From Prostheceraeus crozeri (lineage: Eukaryota; Platyhelminthes; Polycladida; Euryleptidae): 64,000 bases of DNA. A model generated the notes under the pieces. The model did not search any database and had not been told where the DNA came from. It worked only from the letters and a program-made list of their open reading frames with translations. The position numbers were made by a program, and so were the translations under genes. The DNA is taken from assembly GCA_907163375.1 (NCBI GenBank), contig CAJQUW010007496.1:7501-71500 (forward strand). The letters run 5' to 3'. Below are positions 21,759 through 31,148 of this stretch, piece after piece; the first letter of the stretch is position 1; every line of letters begins with the position of its first letter.

Positions 21759-23155
21759 TACTCACTGACATAAATAATGAAACCAACTATCATTGACTTG
21801 AATGGAAGTTTTTTTCATTTTTTATGGTTTGAGATGATATCTCGCTTTCTATGTATCACCATTGAACTCCATATGATAATGGAAATGATATAGGACCATC
21901 AAATTTTAAAATTTGATATTGATCACAGTAACAGCTAGAACTTGAACAGAATCACCACCTACTGCTGACCAGATTTGAATTATGAAATGGCGCACGATGA
22001 CTATACCAGAGGAATGGCAATTAGGATGATGCGTCGTGGGCAAAGTTCTACAACTGTTGCGAAAGAATTGAACATTTCAAGGGTCGTTGTATGGAGGTGG
22101 TGGTGTCGTTGGAAAGCAGAAGGAAATGTGGAAAAGAAGAAGGGATCAGGAAGACCAAGGGTATTATCCAAGCGGACAGATGCACGCTTAGTTTTAGCTG
22201 CTAAAAAAAACATATTTGTGTCGGTCCCGAAGCTAATTGTGTACTGGAAGGTTGCTGGGAACGTTGCCTGTAGCGTTCGAACTGCATATCGAAGATTGCG
22301 AGAAGCTGGTATACAGTCTCGACGACCCGCTGTGAGAATTCCGCTGAGCCTGGAACATCGAAGGAGACGAGTGACGTGGTGTCAAGGTCATCAGTCGTGG
22401 AGTGACAGTCAGTGGGAACGTGTGCTCTGGACTGATGAATCGAGGTTTACTCTCGATTTCAACGATGGTCGGATCTGTGTTCATCGCTTGCCAAGTGAAC
22501 GATTTGCTGCATGATGCGTCGAAGAACACGACCGGTACGGCGGCGGTAGTGTCATGGTTTAGGCCGGTATCTGGCACAATGGAAAAACACCAGCAATCTT
22601 AGTGAAAGGAACATTGACAGGACAGTGATATGTCGACGAGATCGTGACACTGGTCGTGGTTCCAGCAGTGACATCGAATCAATTGATTTTTCAGGATGAC
22701 AACGCAAGGCCCCATCGCACTTATGTGGTCTCTAACAGGATAGCAAGCAGTGGAATCCCAACCTTGGAATGGCCCTCACGTTCTGCCGACCTCTCCCCCA
22801 TCGAGCACTGCTGGGATGAACTTGGTCGCAGAGTGAGGGAGAGGTACAACCACCCACCAGTGTCTTTGAAGATGTTGGCCGACAGACTGATCGAGCAGTG
22901 AAACCTCTTAGACCTGGCATTCATCCAGCGACTGTGCTCATCCATGCCCTCACGCATCGATGCCTGTTTCGATGCTCGCGGTGGTCACACCCGTTTCTAA
23001 CTTAAGTTGATAAAATCATGAGTATCAAATTAGATGTTTTTGAGTAAAGCATTCGAGTTCTCCTTTTACAAACAACAAACAAACGTACAGCACAACCAAG
23101 TTTAAGTCACAAGTATTCATATCAGGACTTCTTTCATTCTTTTTGTCACTGAGTA
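21759..23155 (+). mobile_element. Tc1-type transposon nested in BC
   Basis: 1.4-kb element. The left end TACTCACTGACATAAATAAT and the right end inverse (TACTCAGTGACAAAAAGAAT) form the terminal repeats, flanked by TA at 21757-21758 and 23156-23157. It carries a broken transposase on the plus strand. It inserted after BC formed. Confidence 0.8.
21987..22901 (+). pseudogene. Tc1 transposase (broken)
   Basis: The N-terminal half, from the ATG at 21987, has paired helix-turn-helix motifs (GQSSTTVAKELNISR, then VSVPKLIVYWK and SVRTAYRRLREAG) and the first catalytic Asp in VLWTDESRF. The middle (about 22514-22644) is broken: a stop near 22514, a frame change, and further stops including TAG in the GSVMV region. 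The C-terminal half (22644-22901) has the second Asp in FQDDNARPHR and the Glu in SPIEHCWDELG, 34 residues apart (DD34E). It ends with a TGA at about 22899. The element is inactive. Confidence 0.85.
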
Positions 23156-23280
23156 TAGTAATGGTGTTAGTTACATTGGAAGAATCATCAGAGCAAAATG
23201 TTCTATAGTAATGCAGGCAATGACAGTCATGTATGGCTGTACTGTTTCAAATAGTTGTTGTGTTTAGCTGACGTTTCTCA

Positions 23281-23287
23281 TATAAAC
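23281..23287 (+). promoter_or_regulatory. TATA box before the 78-codon gene at 23315
   Basis: TATAAAC 34 nt before the ATG at 23315; transcription would start only a few bases before the coding sequence. Confidence 0.4.
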
Positions 23288-23314
23288 GGTATCGCATCGT
23301 TTCCACGTTCGTTC

Positions 23315-23551
23315 ATGTCAAGCAGAATGTGTCATAAAGACTTACACATACGCGTCTTCATAAACGCTGTGACTGACTTCATGTTGAAAAATAAGTGTGA
23401 GAGTATTGCGGCTAGGAACATCGTTCCCATACTTCAACGTTTCAGATGTATAGCCGTGACAGTGAATAAACATAGTGATGCGACTTATCTTTACATTGTA
23501 GTTTTTTCACACAACGTGGCAGTTCATTTGAGTCGTGTTTCATCTGAGTAA
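23315..23551 (+). CDS. hypothetical 78-aa protein of element BC
   Basis: The frame is open further upstream (to 23255) but the first ATG after the TATA box is at 23315. The product (MSSRMCHKDLHIRVFINAV ... ) is basic, with a predicted helix, then hydrophobic strands (RCIAVTVNK and YLYIVVFSHNVAVHL). No family recognised. The spacing from TATA to ATG supports it as a real gene of the element. Confidence 0.4.
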   Translation: MSSRMCHKDLHIRVFINAVTDFMLKNKCESIAARNIVPILQRFRCIAVTVNKHSDATYLYIVVFSHNVAVHLSRVSSE

Positions 23552-24897
23552 AGAAAACTTGGCCATAAACTGTGTAAATGATGGCCTCATACCGTGTACG
23601 GATGTAAATAGAGACTTCAACAGATTTCCATCAATGCATTCACATATATTTCGATAGAGATTGAGCTTGTCCATATCCAAAGAAAGGCAAGCCTGAACCA
23701 GAGAAAGAGATAATCAACGGACCTGTTTGATAATGCTTTTGAAATGGAAACATTTACGGCATGTGTACAATGACTTATTTCTCGACACATCAACCTTCCA
23801 ATGATGAATTCAACATAACATACAATGATCAAGTCAATCACGCTTTCAGATGTAAATCAATTTTCAATCACGACTATTTCATGTGTCTCATCAAGACAGT
23901 CTGCTAGATCTATAAACATGATGTGATATAATTCATAAAACCTTTAGCAGAATCTGACTGCACTGAATCTCACATTGACGACATCAGTCATTTTTCGATC
24001 ATATGTTACTAGTCTCTTCAAAAGTAAAGGCTTGTAGTGACTGAACTCTTATTACGTTCATGGCAAGCTCTTACAAATAACGTTTCATGTACCGTTGGAA
24101 TACGATCCATTTCAATGCATACTCCATGATATGTTATTCCTACTTTCGCACTCAATGTCTTGCCTGCATCAACAAGTTACTTCAATCTAATTTTTACATG
24201 AATAAATCAACAGTCCTAATGCTGCATGATGATATCTCGATATGTCACTACTCTTACTTCTAACGATGAAACTGTTTCATACAGATTGATACACTGCCTA
24301 TTCATTAAACTTTGCAATCTCAACCTTTGATTTCATCGAATATAAACATCTAGTTAACATACAACAACTATGTCATGTGTTCTATCTTATGCACTCAAAA
24401 GACTGTTGCATCCATAAACATGACGTGATACAATTGTAAAACCTTTTAACAGTGTTTACCTTCACACTAAATCCCATACATTCATTTCAATTCAAGCTAG
24501 TTCAATTCATTGGTAGTAACAGTAGACCTACATCTAACCTCAGCGCTATGTTTACAAATGTTTTGTGCAGTTGCTACAATATTCTCAATTCAAAATGTGT
24601 TGCTAGCGACAGCACGCCAACAGTGTTTCATGATAGACCAGGGCATATGTTTGCAGGACAATAGGCGTCGGTGATTGCTCACAATCCTATCTGCTGTCAG
24701 CGTGTTGGTGACAGTTTCCAGTCATTTTTAGTCAATAGGGGAGATGATGACGGGAAATCTCTGATAACCATTCAGGTCATCATATCAAGCAAGAAGCTTA
24801 ACGATGGGTTGACACAGTCGTGCTACAACTTCCAACCGATAGTCTAAATCGATTCGATTGCGCGAACAAGACATTTAAAAGGCTGTATCATTCTCAT

Positions 24898-24904
24898 ATA
24901 AAGC
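24898..24904 (+). promoter_or_regulatory. TATA box before the acidic-tail gene
   Basis: TATAAAG ends 29 nt before the ATG at 24934, another very short leader. Confidence 0.45.
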
Positions 24905-24933
24905 AGAGTCCCTTGCATTTCACTATCATAGTC

Positions 24934-25413
24934 ATGTCCGATAAGCCAAGAGCGTGCGTTATGCCATTTCGCATTGTACACCATAGAGAGGAATTCCACA
25001 GTGATATCCACGGTGAGGATATCACTGTGGAATTCATGAAGTACTATTCATACTTCACTTTGAATGACGATATGAGCCGTCGACTACAGCAAGAGATGGA
25101 CACGGTGATGAGTCAGGCCGAGACGGTGGAAAGTGAGGAGTCGGAAGCGAATGGAGAAAGTGAAGAGGAGATGATGTGGAGTAAGGACACGGTGGAAAGT
25201 GAGGAGTCGGCAGTGGAAGTGAGTGAAGATGAATATGAGGAGATTATTGTGATGTCAGATGAAGAAGTAAGAGTTTTACGCATGCATACAAATGGCTGTC
25301 ATCTCAACTCGATCATGTTTTCTTTCAGTGATGGAGTGAGGGATGGACGTTCTTTATATCATAAAATCATCATGCAAACATACAGCACACTGTTTCACCA
25401 CATTTCCTCGTGA
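24934..25413 (+). CDS. hypothetical protein with an acidic central region (BC)
   Basis: From the ATG at 24934 the frame gives 159 residues. Residues 1-60 are mixed (MSDKPRACVMPFRIVHHRE, then DITVEFMKYYSYF). The middle is extremely acidic, with a duplicated TVESEES motif and runs of Glu and Asp, like a histone- or DNA-mimic or activation domain. A donor-like GAAGTAAGAG (about 25266) and an acceptor-like TTTCTTTCAG (about 25327) suggest a short intron that would end the protein just after the acidic region, so the last 50 residues may not be made. A perfect inverted repeat lies inside the coding part (24991-25035). Confidence 0.5.
   Translation: MSDKPRACVMPFRIVHHREEFHSDIHGEDITVEFMKYYSYFTLNDDMSRRLQQEMDTVMSQAETVESEESEANGESEEEMMWSKDTVESEESAVEVSEDEYEEIIVMSDEEVRVLRMHTNGCHLNSIMFSFSDGVRDGRSLYHKIIMQTYSTLFHHISS
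24991..25035. repeat. perfect 19-bp inverted repeat inside a coding frame
   Basis: GAATTCCACAGTGATATCC at 24991-25009, a 7-base spacer, then its exact reverse complement at 25017-25035. It would form a strong hairpin in DNA or in the mRNA. Confidence 0.9.
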
Positions 25414-25435
25414 ATGCATCATGAGTTCTTATAAG

Positions 25436-25620
25436 AACTTCCTTCTAATGCAGCTAAAGCGGTCCCAAGCCCGCAACATATCTTTGGATATGGAATGCAG
25501 AGGGGAAGGATGAATGATGAAATGGAATGAAGGGAAGCCACCCTTGCACCACATGCAGCCACCAACACATTTCTATCTTCATTAAGATGACATTCAATCA
25601 CTTGAATTCTAATGTGACCA
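25436..25620 (-). repeat. dispersed ~190-bp repeat, copy 3
   Basis: Begins CCTTCTAATGCAGC about 25 bp after the acidic gene and shares GTCCCAAGCCC, CTTTGGATATGGAATGCAG and ATGAAATGGAATG with the copies at 18560 and 59520. Confidence 0.7.
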
Positions 25621-25659
25621 ACACATCCTTAGATCTCAGTCCAGTCAACTCTCTAACGT

Positions 25660-26400
25660 ACTTGTCAAACCTATTATCTCTAACTTTACAAACAGTGAAA
25701 TGATTCTAACATTACTTCAAACTTTACAAACAACTTTATTTCTAACTTTACAAACTCTGAAATGATTCTAACTTTATTTCAAACTTTGCAAACAACTTTA
25801 TTTCTAACTTTACAAACACTGAAATGATTCTAACATTATTCTATACTTTACCTCTCTTACAAACTCTGAAATGATTCTAACTTTATTTCAAACTTTGCAA
25901 ACAACTTTATTTCTAACTTTACAAACACTGAAATGATTCTAACATTATTCTATACTTTACCTCTCTTACAAACTCTAAAATGATTCTAACTTTATTTTAT
26001 ACTTCACCCATCTTACAAACTTTACAAACAACTACTTTATTTCTAACTTTACAAACAGTGAGATGATTCTAACTTTATTTCAAACTTTACAAACATCAAC
26101 TTTTATTTTCACTTTACAAACAGTGAAATGATTCTAACTATATCTTATACTTTACCCATCTTACAAACACTGAAATGATTCTGACAAAATTCCTAACTTT
26201 ACAAACAGTGACATGGTCACGACTTTACTTTATACTTCACCTATCTTACAAACACTGATATGTCTATGACATTATTTCTAACTGTAAAAACAGTGACATG
26301 GTTATAACTTTATTTCTAACTTTACAAACAGTGAAATGGTCGTGACCTTATTTTATACTTGACCTATCTTACAAACACTAAAATGATTCTGATATCATTT
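25660..26400. repeat. minisatellite with nested periods
   Basis: Built from TTTACAAACACTGAAATG, ATTCTAAC and TTTATTTC words in tandem. Two nearly identical longer units of about 120 bp lie at about 25745-25865 and 25865-25985, and units become more degenerate towards 26400. No coding potential. Confidence 0.85.
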
Positions 26401-26461
26401 TATAAAGCGAACATATGCATCATGTGTTGCATGCATTCTACACTAAAAGAGATCGTTAATT

Positions 26462-27250
26462 TGTGTTATCCAAAACGCTAAATCCCTAAATCCAACCGTA
26501 GGTAACCCTACCCTTTAGATAATGAACTTTAGCAATCTGGCTATGTCATTCACAAATGGTTAAGTTAGTAAATGCATGTATACACTCTACAACAACAGTT
26601 ATCATTGATGTATGTTATATAAAACGCTAGATCCCTAAATCCAATCGTAGATAACCCTACCCTTGGATTATGGACTTTAGGAATGTATCCATCTCATTGA
26701 CGTGTTCAAGAATGTACTTGACATTGTATTGTTGACTTCATTCGCAGCAAAGGTGTGTAACACATCATTACATCTAAAAACGTCCGTTTACAACACATTT
26801 ATCTATTTATCTCTGCACTTTCATATCACACTTGGTTTGGATTTTCTATTTCGATGTCATGTAAGTCACTTGGTCATTCATAAGTGACAAACGCGATAGA
26901 CTAAGTGTTATTCGTAAATGACGTGCCACTTTATAAACATCGTTTGGTGAATCCTAGTTACACATTTACCCCCGCGACTTGTAAACGTTTGAAACGCTGC
27001 TGTCTTGAAATAAGGTCTAACTACATACATCAACAATTATTCTTATCCATCTCACTTGCAGGTTTCATGTTCAATGCAATAAACTTATGACTTGGGTTTT
27101 CATTTCGATGACTAGCAAACTTAATAATACATCTCATATGTACATTATGACGGACGTGATAGACTCATGTTTCATCTAGCGGTTAACACTAACCTGTGTT
27201 ATATAAAACCCTAAATCCATAAATCCAACCGTAGAGAACCCTATCCTTCA
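26462..27250 (+). repeat. telomere-like dispersed words (three units)
   Basis: Units at 26462-26517, 26611-26665 and 27196-27250 each read GTTAT, AAAACNCTA, ATCCNTAAATCCAA, then CGTAG and AACCCTA. Units 2 and 3 include TTATATAAAAC. Two ORFs lying between the units (26702-26887 and 26905-27090) have no recognised features. Confidence 0.7.
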
Positions 27251-28480
27251 GATGATGAACTTTAGGACTTGTGATGTGTGGTATGAGCAATGTGATGGAC
27301 TTAGTGTCATCAAATGTTATGTAACTTATTGCTAGCCCTAGATTCTCTCACACACTCAACGTTTGTGACAAGACTTTACCTGTATTTATAAAACATTCAA
27401 CACAGTGTAGTACACATCTCCACTCAATATAAAACCTTTTAACACTGTAAAAGTAAGTTACAAAACAATCAACACAGTGCAGTAAAACCTTTTAGATACA
27501 ACTTTCTAGCGCTGTGGTGAACACTGTTTTCATATAACAACATTCTAAACTCTTAGTCTCACTGCAGTAGAAGACTGCTTTTAGTAAACCTGAATTTCTG
27601 TTGTGATTACACAAGTTAGTTACTGCTTACTTTCAATTTGATGCAAACATCTTTCCCATAGTTCACTGATCCCACCTAACATTTATAAAACGCGATGAGC
27701 ATTTATTCTTGTTTTTATTCACTGTTGTGTCCATCTCATTCAACAAGTAAAACGTATTCGCTTCTACATTGCTTTGTATCCACTTTTAGTCATGTAGCTA
27801 ATACTGTAGAGTTTCATGCTTCATGATTATCATTGATCATCTACCTTGGAAGAATAACTTTATCATTCATGTCTAATGCTAGCACTATAGAAGCCTTTGC
27901 GCTGATGCATGGTTGACTTCAACACTTAGTGGGTTTTAGTTCTGGAACTCTTGTAGACTGATAAGTTTTGAGTTTCATGTGATCTTCTTTCACTTGTATC
28001 TTTCATTTCAATGATTAGCAAAACTGAACGTCTCATTTAGTTGACGTAGGATTGAGTTGTTGCTGATTGCTTTCGTCTTTGTGTTTGACGTGAAACTTGA
28101 TGACCAACGTTTAACTTACACACTCTTTCCGTTACGTCTTTCATTACCTTGAAGCTATGTTGTCATGAAATGCGAGGTCATACTCCATTCAACACTTTTT
28201 CCTATCCATCTCACTTTTTATGTCCAACATGTTAAACTTAGACTTGGGTTATTCATGACACACTCAAGCCGTCAAAAACTTGCAAGCGCTGTCTAATATT
28301 CAATTCATTCTGTACATCTAACATGATTCGCTTTACTTCACATCCAAAGTTGATGTATACTTAACATATGTATTCACTCTGAGTTTACACTTCACCGTTT
28401 GTGAAAAGACTGACACATAAAACATTTTACACATTGCAGTCCCCGTCTCAATTAAGGATAAAAACTTTCTAATGCTGTTG
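27251..28480. other. BC interior, no supported gene
   Basis: AT-rich, with recurring TAAAACCTTTTA, ACACAGTGCAGTA and TAAACTTTCT words suggesting degenerate tandem repetition. No gene seen. Confidence 0.45.
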
Positions 28481-28689
28481 TGAGTTCAGACAGTCAAAAC
28501 GTCATGATCAAACTTTCTAACTATACATCAACCTGTGTTGCAGTAAAACTTTTGTACAACATGATAAACTTTCTGACTACACTATCGAATAAAACTTCGA
28601 TGATCAAACTTTACTTTCACAAGCGTGTGTCACGGTAAAACTATTTGGATACACTAAACTTTGCTTTTGTAAAACATGATAAACTTTCT

Positions 28690-28905
28690 GACTACACTAA
28701 CAAGAACTTGTTCACTAGCGAAGAGAGAAATTAGCTTGTGGTTGCGTGTGGCGCATGAATGTCTCTTCCAATTCATTCCATTTCATTTAGCCTCGGTGAT
28801 AGAGGCAAGCAGAACTCATGGTTCATTCTCGCATGTATGGACAACTATCGGGAGACAAGTGCATTGGAGATTTTATGAGGCAACCTGTGGCAGATAGCCA
28901 AATGT
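28690..28905 (+). repeat. dispersed ~190-bp repeat, copy 4
   Basis: Matches copy 1 at 430-640 in the same relation to the terminal repeat; the sequence then runs into the shared block 28900-29100. Confidence 0.65.
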
Positions 28906-29099
28906 CGCCCTGGCGGTCAGAGTACAACGTCGAGACGAAAGGCAACCACTTGGAAACATGACGCAGAGAGGTTTCACAAGGATTACCATTGCCAACGTCC
29001 CGTGCAGTACTCATCGTTACGGACTTCACCGCTGTCTCGAAAGAACGCCCACCAACAGGAGGTATGACACCGAAAATCTCCGTGACTTGCACCGTCAAT

Positions 29100-30837
29100 G
29101 ACTTGATAGCAAGACTTGAAACTTAACGTGCTTGATAGCAAGCCGTTTTTTTAAATGCAGATAGTGGCCTGATAGCAAGTCGGCAACCGTTTAGGTGCTA
29201 AGCTCTTGAATCCGTTACAGGCATTACTCAGAGGGATCTTATCCCAGCTCCAAAGCCTCGACCCATAAATTCAACCTCTCGCGGACAGAGCGTGCGTCAT
29301 ATCACTGTGTTGGTATCCAGGCCCTGATTTTGACATGAAAACCGGTGGAGTTATTTACAAGAGGAAACATCGCAAGTCGTTGCCTTGATCAGCTTGATAG
29401 CAAGCCGTGGAGAGGGATAGGAAGCCGTGATTCACAAGCGTTTTGCAATGAAGATGTTTAAAAGCCACCCATGACAAGATAGCTAAGACTCAACCGATTG
29501 GCGTTCAAAGTGCTACGTCGAGAACTGTGTCAAATGCACAACATTAGTTGCCCCAGCGGTTTTGGTCTAAAATATAACACACTCCCTTGCAACACTTATC
29601 ACTACGACATCATCCGCCGTCCCGAAGGAGCACCCTGTCATTAGAATATTACAGCGAAACTCTCCGTACCATGCTCGCTTTCAGTGAAAAGCCGCTTGTA
29701 TCATGTAAAGACATGAAAAGACTGGCTCGCACACACTTACACATGCCTTCATAAACTTCAACAGGGTCGAAAACCCCAGAAAACCTCCAAAAATAACGAA
29801 TTTAAATTTTCAACTTTTTAGCACTACTCATGAAATTCTATAAGTAGTCTTTGACTTGACCTGGATCATGACCCTTCGAACACTTTTTAAATCAAGTAAA
29901 AAGGACTTGTAGAAGCAAAGTTACAAGCCTTTAAAGTTTTGGAGTCTTTTATGTCCTGGAGACTAAGGTCATCTCCTGGCTAACCTACAAGTCTGACGCC
30001 GTAGCTGATATCAGCAATGAAATTTTCTAAGAATGAAATTTGGAATTTCCGATGCTATCATCGGAGCTCCGGAGAGACGCCTTACCTTTGACAATCTCTC
30101 TCGTCTTAATGAAATTTCTCATTCTGTTCCCAGCTTATGTAGTTTGTGGCGATCAGCTGATGACGTAATCTCAATCATCCAAAACTTTAAACACTTTTAT
30201 CTCCTGTTCTAGTGCTCGATTGACTTCAAATTTTGACAGTCACGTTTTCTCGCTCTAACCTTTCATTGAAACCATCCCTCGACTCTCTACGATTACCGAA
30301 AGCCGAGCTGAAAAAACTGTCATTTTTTCAAAGGTTCCAAAATCTTGGAAAATGCGCAAAAATTCGATTTTAAACAAGCTCTCATTTGGAAACAAAACCT
30401 TCCACAGATCTGAAAAGGTAGGATTCTAGAGAACAAAGTGCGGTGTTTCCACTAAAAGAAACCGGAGCTCTTCATTCACTTTCATTCCTGAGATAGTCGT
30501 CACCGAAGTGGCTACAATTTAACATTTTCACGAAAAATAATCCTAAGTGTCGACCCATAGTGAAGAAAATTTCGAAAAAAATTTTGTGCGAATTTCAACA
30601 CCAAACCTTGATAGAAGTTTGTTTCACATGTTTCTGAGGAACTTTGGTCAAAACATCACTTTTGACAAAGTTCGACTTGAGGGGGGCTGTTTTTCATCGA
30701 CACATAGGAACGGTTTCCTCCACTCGGTCCGAGCCAAACCAACACATCCTTGGCTCCTTCCTGACAGGAGGGAGGGGGGATGTCAGCATGATGACTCATC
30801 ACTGCTCATTTTTCACTTGCGTCTGCAATGGGATCAC
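29100..30837 (+). repeat. right terminal inverted repeat of BC
   Basis: Reverse complement of 15080-16870. It ends CTGCAATGGGATCAC then TA. It contains repeated GCTTGATAGCAAGCCG-type words near 29125-29430. The ORF at 30547-30846 is mirrored in the left arm (15521-15778) and reads the same peptide because the DNA is duplicated, so coding is unproven. Confidence 0.75.
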
Positions 30838-30847
30838 TATACTTGAA

Positions 30848-31040
30848 TTTTATGAAATAATGAATATAGATTTCAGCTAATTCTAATCCTGGGCTCAGCC
30901 CTGGGGGCCACTATGGTCAAATGTTTTCTACATGTAGAATGTCATCACACTGTTTTCTATGCATTTTATGAAATAATGAATAGAGATTAGAATTATCTAC
31001 ATGTAGAATATCATTGTGTTTTCTGTGTATTTGATGAATA
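30848..31040 (+). repeat. flanking repeat units, right of element BC
   Basis: A full unit (30848-30966) matching 14955-15077, then a shorter unit (30967-31040) with CTACATGTAGAAT and TGTTTTCTGTGTAT. Confidence 0.75.
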
Positions 31041-31148
31041 TGCCTAATTTTTTAAATCATTTTATGAAATACATGTATCTATAGAAAATGTATCTTATGA
31101 AATACATGTGCGCAATATAAAAATAAACTTGCTCATCTTGCTCAACAG

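Larger units (their letters stand above)
15080..30837. mobile_element. large inverted-repeat element, copy BC (15.8 kb, both ends)
   Basis: The left terminal repeat (15080 to about 16870) and right terminal repeat (about 29100-30837) are reverse complements over long blocks. The outer edges are GTGATCCCATTGCAGACGC and its inverse, each flanked by TA. The interior holds a few short plus-strand genes, some with TATA boxes, a minisatellite, telomere-like words, dispersed 190-bp repeats and a later Tc1 insertion (21759-23155). No transposase, integrase, polymerase or capsid gene is recognised. The size, long inverted ends and compact promoters suggest a virus-like or giant transposon derivative. 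It is treated as a fossil; it may be a non-autonomous relative of copy D. Confidence 0.7.

Noticed and set aside
25660-26400. CRISPR-like array
   Set aside because: The units are contiguous AT-rich tandem repeats without unique spacers, in an animal genome.
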